A DNA stretch of 6,469 bases from Clostridia bacterium (GTDB lineage Bacteria > Bacillota_A > Clostridia > Christensenellales > Aristaeellaceae): positions 1-6,469 of the forward strand of contig JAGBBE010000034.1 of NCBI GenBank assembly GCA_017938645.1, given 5' to 3'. Both the position numbers and the translations under genes were made by a program. Under the pieces are notes generated by a model, which saw only the letters and a list, made by a program, of their open reading frames with translations, had not been told where the DNA came from and ran no database searches. Numbering within the stretch: the stretch's first letter is position 1; each line of letters starts with the position of its first letter. Positions 1 through 6,469 of the stretch are shown here, one piece after another.

Positions 1-118
<118 letters not shown>

Positions 119-170
119 CAAATGAAACACCCCAACAAAAGAAGGGGCTCCAAAGGGATTTTATTCCCTT

Positions 171-178
<8 letters not shown>
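119..178. other. Spacer after 5S rRNA, candidate hybrid attachment (attL/attR) region
   Basis: This 60-base non-coding spacer separates the 5S gene from the terminator at the 3' end of the recombinase. Integrase genes usually lie beside their attP site. Because the recombinase ends only about 85 bases from a host rRNA gene, the host-element crossover should fall here or within the adjacent recombinase end. The spacer holds a weak CCCC/GGGG dyad (130-133 with 144-147) and a better 6-bp inverted repeat at 153-170. The exact core cannot be fixed without the other end of the element or an empty site. The att call is inference; the position and dyads are seen directly. Confidence 0.4.
153..170. 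repeat. Inverted repeat AAGGGA-N6-TCCCTT between 5S and recombinase
   Basis: The arms AAGGGA (153-158) and TCCCTT (165-170) are perfect complements around the loop TTTTAT. On the plus strand they are followed by GAAAAAA, not by T residues, so this is not a plus-strand terminator by itself. It could be an RNA processing hairpin in the rRNA transcript, or a dyad recognised by the recombinase. The second reading is supported only by its position. Confidence 0.45.
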
Positions 179-1957
<1,779 letters not shown>

Positions 1958-1987
1958 TCAGATAAATCTCAATTCCGTGTGCGAGAA

Positions 1988-2197
1988 TCAGGCACGCGCC
2001 GCATTGTTCAAAATGAGACGTTTGACCTTGTTGCATGCCGTTTCTGCTGCGGTTGGACTTTGCACGGATTCTACAATATACATTGTGTTACCGATATGCG
2101 AGTGCGTAATGCGCTTACGCTGCACATCAGCCTTTTCAGAGACTTCTGGTACTGTTGTCTGCACAGTTTCATCAACGGTTTTCTTGCTCTCAGCCAT
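1988..2197 (-). CDS. Small TnpW-like transposon-associated protein
   Basis: This 69-residue protein has a polar, acidic N-terminal third (1-28) and a compact core at about 29-64 with THSHIGNTMYIVES and a final KVKRLIL. The pattern of an IGNT-type strand, a short beta region and a C-terminal KxxRLI helix resembles the TnpW family, first named in the mobilisable transposon Tn4451 and often found beside TndX/TnpX-type recombinases. The role of TnpW is not established. There is no signal peptide, membrane segment or clear DNA-binding motif. GGAGGT lies 11 bases before the ATG, a little far but usable. It reads in the same direction as the recombinase, 126 bases upstream, with no terminator that I can see between them, so co-transcription is likely. 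The family call rests on pattern memory and a profile search is needed to confirm it. Confidence 0.68.
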   Translation of the reverse strand: MAESKKTVDETVQTTVPEVSEKADVQRKRITHSHIGNTMYIVESVQSPTAAETACNKVKRLILNNAARA

Positions 2198-2271
2198 GCC
2201 TGCGGAACACCTCCGGCGTAGTAATTTACGCTTTCCTGTTCGGACAGCATCGGCGGTAATGTGGACATCCC

Positions 2272-2317
2272 AAAACGAAAAAGGCCACCCGCACCGTCGA
2301 AAAACAGTGCAGGTGGC
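2272..2317 (-). terminator. Intrinsic terminator after the cell-wall hydrolase gene
   Basis: On the minus strand GCCACCTGCAC (2317-2307) pairs with GTGCGGGTGGC (2294-2284) to give an 11-bp stem with one G-U pair and a 12-base loop. It is followed by C, TTTTT, CG and TTTT. It lies 12 bases beyond the hydrolase stop and probably ends the late lysis transcript, separating it from the recombination module. Confidence 0.88.
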
Positions 2318-2329
2318 AAAAATGCGTTT

Positions 2330-3448
2330 TTATTCGGTTGTAGCAACCAGCTGGCTATACTTGCCGGACACCCAGCCAATCTGTGCGTTGATCACGATAG
2401 CGTGCCATCCGTTCTCAGCAGTAGCGATCCATTCATATACCGCGCCGTTCTTCACGGAAGTGATGCGCCCGTATTTGGTATCGTTGCCTACGCGGATGTT
2501 GACAGAGCCACTGCCGCACACGATGCGCACCTGCTTATCGGCAGGCTTTACATCCTCGGGCGTATCCGTATCGGGTTCAGCATCAGCCTTGCCTTCGTCA
2601 TCGTCGGCAACAGCATCCATCAACGCCTGATGGGATTCGCTGCCGTAGATGCCGTCCTGCTTGATGCCTGCCTTCTTCTGGAACTTCTTGAGGGCTGCTT
2701 CCGTTTCGGAACCGAACTCACCGTCAGCGCCGTACTTGGGCAGGCTGTATTCCAGCTGCAGAAGGAATTCCTGCATAGCTTTTACATCAGTACCCTTGCT
2801 GCCATCCTTCAGTGTACGGGTTCCGAGCGTGTACTCGGTCGCTGTTGTATCGGGCTTTACATAGGAACCGCCAGTAAATGTGGCATTCCCATAATCCACG
2901 AAGGGAAGCTGGAACCAGTGCGTCCATTTGCGGGAGGACACCTTGGTTTTCACACAGCCATACGAAAAACCGCGTTCCTCGACTGCATAGCCGTTGCCGA
3001 CATATACGCCGACATGACCGTCGGAACGGAGCGCGACGCCCGGAATCTCCGGCAGCGTGTCAATCGTACCCCAGACACAGCCCTTGCTCTTGGCGTAGGT
3101 GAACATGCCGTTGGCGGACTTGTCGGGACAGCCGTTGCCGCCGTACTTGCTTGAGAAGGTTTTATCGGTGCCGATGGATTCAACTACACCGACACCGCCA
3201 CTCGTCCAGTTATAGCCTTTGATGAGGCCCACGCAGTCGGCACAGACCTTCTTTTTGGCAATGTCATCCTTGTAGCGGGACGTGCGGCTAGAGCCGTAGT
3301 GGGACGGATACTGTTCTGCCTTTCGGGAGCGCAGGGACTCGGTGCACTTATAGACCACTGTGCCATACCAATAGGGCTGGCCCAGCATGGACAGGCAGAA
3401 GGCAACGAAGTGTTCATTGGTAAAGGGAGTATTGATTCGTTCGGACAT
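2330..3448 (-). CDS. Phage endolysin: NlpC/P60-type peptidase with PG-binding and SH3 domains
   Basis: This 372-residue enzyme should cleave peptidoglycan from inside after the holin opens the membrane. The N-terminal catalytic domain (about 10-186) is of NlpC/P60 type: the nucleophile is probably Cys72 in CADCVGLIKGY, with His145 in SDGHVGVYVGNGYAVE, and Glu157 is a possible third active-site residue. A peptidoglycan_binding_1 repeat follows at about 211-280, with the typical DGxFGxxTxxALxxFQ pattern. After an acidic linker (282-304) comes a bacterial SH3 domain at about 306-368 with VNIRVG and GWVSGKY. There is no signal peptide, as expected for holin-dependent export. The ATG at 3448 is chosen because GGAGG lies 7 bases upstream; a longer frame to 3541 would overlap the holin. 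The gene starts 28 bases after the holin stop, and a strong terminator follows it. Endopeptidase is the likeliest activity; the exact bond cut is unknown. Confidence 0.94.
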   Translation of the reverse strand: MSERINTPFTNEHFVAFCLSMLGQPYWYGTVVYKCTESLRSRKAEQYPSHYGSSRTSRYKDDIAKKKVCADCVGLIKGYNWTSGGVGVVESIGTDKTFSSKYGGNGCPDKSANGMFTYAKSKGCVWGTIDTLPEIPGVALRSDGHVGVYVGNGYAVEERGFSYGCVKTKVSSRKWTHWFQLPFVDYGNATFTGGSYVKPDTTATEYTLGTRTLKDGSKGTDVKAMQEFLLQLEYSLPKYGADGEFGSETEAALKKFQKKAGIKQDGIYGSESHQALMDAVADDDEGKADAEPDTDTPEDVKPADKQVRIVCGSGSVNIRVGNDTKYGRITSVKNGAVYEWIATAENGWHAIVINAQIGWVSGKYSQLVATTE

Positions 3449-3469
3449 AATGATACCTCCAAAGAAAGA

Positions 3470-3490
3470 GCGACGGTTATTCGCCGTCGC
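3470..3490 (-). promoter_or_regulatory. Hairpin spanning the holin stop codon, upstream of the endolysin RBS
   Basis: On the minus strand GCGACGG (3490-3484) pairs perfectly with CCGTCGC (3476-3470), giving a 7-bp, GC-rich stem. The loop CGAATAA contains the holin stop codon TAA. The stem is followed by TCTTTCTTT and then the endolysin GGAGG. It may act as a weak terminator or attenuator, an RNA processing or stability element, or a structure melted by ribosomes finishing the holin. The base pairs are seen; the function is inferred. Confidence 0.6.
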
Positions 3491-3923
3491 CCTGAGTCGT
3501 TTTGTCCTTGACCTCGCGATCATGGAGCTGTTCAAGCACAACCTTCAATTTTTCGGGAATGGGTAGCCCAAGGTGCGCTGCATTTTCGAGCAGGCTAACT
3601 CCTTCATTGGAAAGGTAGAAGCAAGCCACAGCACAGCGCAGAGCGTTGCCGGTGCCTACCACATGAAGATCAACAATGTGCGCGACACCCACCAGCAGGA
3701 TAATGAGTACCTTTTTGCAGATGCCCTTGAATCCCACGGCGCTGGACAGCTTCTTGTCCACCACAGCGCACATCAAGCCGGTGATGTAGTCAATCACCAT
3801 GAAAATGAGCAGTGCAGTCAGCAAACCGTCCATACCTCCCAGAAAGTAGCCGAGCCAACCACCGATGGCAGCGATAGCCATCTGGAGCTTGGCCCAAATG
3901 ATGTCGATGGAAAAGTTTCTCAT
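3477..3923 (-). CDS. Phage holin of the Bhl/TcdE family (phage_holin_4)
   Basis: This 148-residue membrane protein should form holes in the cytoplasmic membrane at the end of the phage cycle and let the endolysin reach the wall. Hydrophobic segments lie at about 12-29, 32-53, 69-90 and 94-104, with DYITGL at 45-50 inside the second. The family-typical C-terminal block contains YLSNEGVSLLEN and GLPIPEKL (103-126), followed by a charged, soluble tail ending DKTTQGDGE. Length and motifs fit the toxin secretion/phage lysis holin group that includes TcdE. I prefer the ATG at 3923, as AGGAGG lies about 8 bases before it; the ATG at 3929 adds two residues but is only 2 bases from the same site. The endolysin follows after 28 bases, the usual holin-endolysin order. 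A terminator stands between it and the upstream tail-associated gene. Confidence 0.95.
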   Translation of the reverse strand: MRNFSIDIIWAKLQMAIAAIGGWLGYFLGGMDGLLTALLIFMVIDYITGLMCAVVDKKLSSAVGFKGICKKVLIILLVGVAHIVDLHVVGTGNALRCAVACFYLSNEGVSLLENAAHLGLPIPEKLKVVLEQLHDREVKDKTTQGDGE

Positions 3924-3930
3924 AGTCATA

Positions 3931-3937
3931 TCCTCCT
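3931..3937 (-). promoter_or_regulatory. Ribosome-binding site deciding the holin start
   Basis: The minus strand reads AGGAGGA, TATGACT, ATG. Two ATG codons follow in frame (3929 and 3923). The first is too close to the site, so the second is the better start. A dual start, as in lambda S holin, is possible but only a suggestion. Confidence 0.65.
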
Positions 3938-3951
3938 ATGTTTTTTATAGC

Positions 3952-3973
3952 AAAAGCCGCCCGTCAGAGCGGC
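3952..3973 (-). terminator. Probable intrinsic terminator between the tail module and the holin
   Basis: On the minus strand GCCGCTC (3973-3967) pairs with GGGCGGC (3962-3956), a 7-bp stem with one G-U pair and loop TGAC, followed by TTTTGCT. It begins 2 bases after the stop of the module-bearing gene. The T tract is short, so partial read-through into the lysis cassette is plausible. Confidence 0.72.
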
Positions 3974-3974
3974 C

Positions 3975-4694
3975 TTACGCTTCTTCAATTTGGCCCTCAT
4001 CGTCCATCAGGCCATTTGTGTCATCGCCGGAGCCATTCTGCTCCATCCACAGCGCAGGTGTAACAGGCGGCTCCCACCCGGTCTGCGAGGTATGCGCCTG
4101 CTGACAGGTGTACATCGTGCCGTTTTCGTCCGGATAAGCGACTTCATCGCCAACGATGTAGTCAATGCCCGCAGCCCATACGCGCACGGCATCTTCAGAG
4201 ATGATCTCCACCTTTCGCCAGAGGGCAGGCACCAGATCAGGCGTCCATGTGCCCTGCGTGGTGTGATCCTGCAGGCATCGCCAGAGGAACGCACCAAAGG
4301 TATACACATCGCCAACCTTCACATCCAGTCCCGGTTGCCAGAGGCGACCCTCCAGCGCAGGCTGAATGCGGAGCAGTTCGCTGTCCGTCACGCGCCCGTC
4401 TGCCACAGCCAGCCGCAGAAGCAGACCGATTGCATTGGGCAGCGCTTCTTCTGCGCTCACGGACACAAAGCGATCCAGCGGAATGGACTGTGCGATCAGG
4501 TCATGCGTCATTTCCATGCCCTCGGTAATCGCAACGGAGTCATCAAAGACATAGACCTGATCAGCTGTTACGCCTGTCAGCTGGAAGCTCTCGCCGCTCA
4601 GATCGTAGTGAGTGACGTCCTTGCGCTTGGCAATAACAAAGGACGAGCAGATCACCATACGGATCTGCCCGCCCAGCGGGATAGCAATATTCAC
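3975..4694 (-). CDS. Phage tail-associated protein with two carbohydrate-binding (CBM5/12-like) modules
   Basis: This 239-residue protein has an N-terminal part (about 1-115) that I do not recognise. It begins with MNIAIPLGG, is mostly beta-like to residue 57, then has a mixed helical stretch with LLLRLAVADGRVTDSELLRI, a segment seen near the C terminus of small phage tail proteins. Two chitin-binding-like modules follow at about 119-162 and 173-217. Each has aromatic anchors and the shape xVGDxV/Y, a central F/YxC, QxHT, then W and PALW. An acidic tail (223-239) closes it. The start is GTG at 4694: AAGGAGGA lies 7 bases upstream and no ATG fits. It follows the large tail gene after 15 bases, so the two are probably translated together. 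It is likely displayed at the tail tip to bind cell-wall or capsule sugar. The module calls are good; the ligand is unknown. Confidence 0.84.
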   Translation of the reverse strand: MNIAIPLGGQIRMVICSSFVIAKRKDVTHYDLSGESFQLTGVTADQVYVFDDSVAITEGMEMTHDLIAQSIPLDRFVSVSAEEALPNAIGLLLRLAVADGRVTDSELLRIQPALEGRLWQPGLDVKVGDVYTFGAFLWRCLQDHTTQGTWTPDLVPALWRKVEIISEDAVRVWAAGIDYIVGDEVAYPDENGTMYTCQQAHTSQTGWEPPVTPALWMEQNGSGDDTNGLMDDEGQIEEA

Positions 4695-4700
4695 TTGAAA

Positions 4701-4707
4701 TCCTCCT
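4701..4707 (-). promoter_or_regulatory. Ribosome-binding site supporting a GTG start
   Basis: The minus strand reads AGGAGGA, TTTCAA, GTG. The site sits within the 15-base gap after the upstream stop and is the reason for accepting a GTG start for the CBM-bearing protein. Confidence 0.8.
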
Positions 4708-4709
4708 TC

Positions 4710-6469
4710 TTAGCCGACAGCCGTGCTGCCGCTGTATACACATTCGATATAGGGTTCGTAGTTAGTGTCCGTACCGCTCATGCGCATGTACGCATTGGAG
4801 TAGGTGGACGAGCCGAAGTTGTACGGCGTTTCATACAGGCAAAGACCGCCGTAAGAGCCATTGGCCAGACCCTGCACAGCGCCCACGGGAATAGAGAAAG
4901 TAACCTGCTTGTCCCGACCGATGGTGCCGATGGCGCCATAATTGTACACGATGCTGGGCGTGCCACTGGCAGAGGTGTTGCTGATCGCACACAGGTAGAC
5001 ACTCTTCGCTGCACTGGAGCCGGAACCGGTCTTTCGATGCAGTGTGAGCGTTGCGCTCTTGATTGTGCATCCCGAGAGCAGGTTCCGCGCGTTGCTGAAC
5101 CACATGCAGCCTCGGTTCCAGTTAAGGGACGAGTTATAGCCACTGTCGTAGTACACGCCCTGAATGACGTCCAGCGTATCGGTTCGCCAGCTGCCGCGCC
5201 ACGATCTGGTGGTGGTGGCATACAGAATGCCTGTTTCATCAGGCGTGACGGTCGGGATGGCTGTGCCGTAATCGGTGGTGACACTGGTAGCATACAGAAG
5301 CCCGTTCTCTCCTGTGCCTCTGCTTCCTGCGGGAACCGTACCGCTGGCAATGATCAGACTGGCGTAGGAAACCATCGCCCAGCTGCAGGAGCCGCAGCAG
5401 TCCTTCACATTGCCCTGTGCTAGATAGCATTCCAGCCCCTGCAGTGCATTGTACAGGCCGCAGTTGTACAGGAAAACATGAGAGGAACGCGCATACACGG
5501 AGTCGTATGTGATGCCGTTGGCATCAAGCGTACAGCCGCTGAACTCCACGAAGTGGCACTTCGTCACCTCACACAGATACGGCTGACGGTTGCTTCCGTT
5601 CAGCGTTCTGCTTTCACGGAGGTACAGATTCTGAAAACAGATATGGGCAAAGCAGCCGTGAACCTTGATGTAGCTGTTGAGGATACTGTTTTCGCCGTAG
5701 CCGTAGATCGTCAGCTTGCCCGGACCGGAAATGCCCCGGATGACAACACCGGAGGGTTCGTAGGTTTCCCAGCCCCACGGCAGATAGATCGTCACGTCAA
5801 ACGGCAGATACTTGTTGTTCAGCGTCTGAACAGCCTCGCCCAGCGAACGGAAGTCTGTTTCCGTCGGCGTCTCAATGGACGGCTCAACCCACAGCCATGA
5901 AGAACCTGAATAGGACTGTGCAACGGAGTCGGAGATAACCTCATCCGCATACAGCTGCTTGAAACCGACGTTGCCGTTGGCGCTCATTTCCATGAGCACG
6001 TTTTCGTTGTCACCGGGATCGAGCAACTGGAGCAGGAAGTTCTCCGTGGTGATCGCCACGTTATTGGGGCCAATAGTAATGCCGCTGGCCTTGACCTCCT
6101 GTGCACCTGCTGCCACCCATGTACTGCCCGTGTACCGCTTGAGCAGGTTCGGGCTGACCGAGGTGTCCAGCCAGAGCATGTTGGTATACAGCGTTGTGGG
6201 CGCAGTTGAGCCGCGATAGACCTTCTCTGTGTTGTAGGTGGAGGTACTGACCTTGAGTGCGATGCTGCTGGCATTCTGAGTGATGCGGCTTTCAGCGTTG
6301 CTCATTCGGCTGGAAAGACCGTAAATGTCCTCGGGTGCAGCACTCCAGTCTGTCCATGTTTCTGATGTTTCGACTTTGAAGTTGCGGAACTCGACTGTAC
6401 CGGTACAGCCCTTCTGAGCAGTAGTGCCGATGTATGCATAAGCAACACTGATCGGATTGTAGCTTGAGA
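4710..6469 (-). CDS. Large phage tail fibre / minor structural protein, N terminus outside the window
   Basis: The frame is open through the window edge, so these 585 residues are the C-terminal part of a larger tail protein. An internal ATG at 6305 is not the start: 54 upstream codons encode protein-like sequence, including FRNFKVETSETWTDWSAAPEDI, typical of the end of a beta-sandwich binding domain in Gram-positive phage tail proteins. Residues are numbered from the window edge. After a linker with a SRMSNAESRI segment comes a mixed region (about 75-200) with GSTAPTTLYTNMLWLDT and EVISDSVAQS. A right-handed beta-helix, pectate-lyase-like, probably spans about 219-374 and is rich in cysteine. 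The C-terminal domain (about 435-579) resembles DNRLRE, with TIKSATLTLHRKTGS and the closing NYEPYIECVYS. It probably forms the tail tip or fibre that binds or degrades surface sugar. No catalytic residues could be assigned. The CBM-bearing gene follows after 15 bases. Confidence 0.88.
   Translation of the reverse strand, partial: SSYNPISVAYAYIGTTAQKGCTGTVEFRNFKVETSETWTDWSAAPEDIYGLSSRMSNAESRITQNASSIALKVSTSTYNTEKVYRGSTAPTTLYTNMLWLDTSVSPNLLKRYTGSTWVAAGAQEVKASGITIGPNNVAITTENFLLQLLDPGDNENVLMEMSANGNVGFKQLYADEVISDSVAQSYSGSSWLWVEPSIETPTETDFRSLGEAVQTLNNKYLPFDVTIYLPWGWETYEPSGVVIRGISGPGKLTIYGYGENSILNSYIKVHGCFAHICFQNLYLRESRTLNGSNRQPYLCEVTKCHFVEFSGCTLDANGITYDSVYARSSHVFLYNCGLYNALQGLECYLAQGNVKDCCGSCSWAMVSYASLIIASGTVPAGSRGTGENGLLYATSVTTDYGTAIPTVTPDETGILYATTTRSWRGSWRTDTLDVIQGVYYDSGYNSSLNWNRGCMWFSNARNLLSGCTIKSATLTLHRKTGSGSSAAKSVYLCAISNTSASGTPSIVYNYGAIGTIGRDKQVTFSIPVGAVQGLANGSYGGLCLYETPYNFGSSTYSNAYMRMSGTDTNYEPYIECVYSGSTAVG

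Noticed and set aside
2261..3154. A 297-codon open frame on the plus strand opposite the endolysin
   Set aside because: It is a shadow of the endolysin, whose catalytic, binding and SH3 domains are all clear, and it crosses the lysis terminator.
3449..3541. Longer endolysin form starting at 3541
   Set aside because: It would overlap the holin end and has no ribosome-binding site, while GGAGG lies 7 bases before the ATG at 3448.
3990..5423. A 477-codon open frame on the plus strand, opposite the CBM-bearing and tail genes
   Set aside because: It spans two genes and their ribosome-binding site, shows no recognised domain, and is explained by codon bias of the minus-strand genes.
4710..6469. 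Diversity-generating retroelement target in the tail protein
   Set aside because: There is no reverse transcriptase, no template repeat copy and no CLec-like end domain in the window.

Overview
The window looks like the junction between a bacterial chromosome and an integrated phage-type element. The host is probably a gut-type Clostridia bacterium (Lachnospiraceae or Oscillospiraceae-like). The evidence is a 5S rRNA of Firmicutes type, strong AGGAGG ribosome-binding sites, moderate GC, a TndX-like large serine recombinase and a TcdE/Bhl-type phage holin. No species can be named from the sequence alone.

Layout on the plus-strand map: bases 1-118 are the 5S rRNA of an rRNA operon, read on the plus strand and cut by the window start. 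Bases 119-178 are a short spacer, a good candidate for the hybrid attachment site. A bidirectional intrinsic terminator follows at 171-216. Every protein gene lies on the minus strand, so the element reads from right to left and converges on the rRNA operon. In the order of transcription these are: a large tail protein with a beta-helix (cut by the window end), a small tail-associated protein with two chitin-binding-like modules, a holin, a three-domain cell-wall hydrolase, a terminator, a small TnpW-like protein, and the large serine recombinase, whose stop codon lies inside the stem of the terminator next to the 5S gene.

How the parts work together: the tail protein and the module-bearing protein probably form the distal tail and recognise the cell surface. 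The holin and hydrolase form the lysis cassette that releases virions. The TnpW-like protein and recombinase form a recombination module of the Tn4451/Tn5397 type that inserts and excises the element. Each lysis-gene boundary carries a hairpin: a terminator before the holin, a hairpin that contains the holin stop codon before the hydrolase, and a terminator after the hydrolase. These could set the relative amounts of the lysis proteins.

The most interesting points are the phage lysis and tail module joined to a transposon-like recombination module beside a 5S gene, the recombinase stop inside a two-way terminator, the hairpin over the holin stop codon, and a cysteine-rich beta-helix in the tail protein. 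I see no CRISPR array, tRNA, insertion sequence, retroelement or unknown defence system here.
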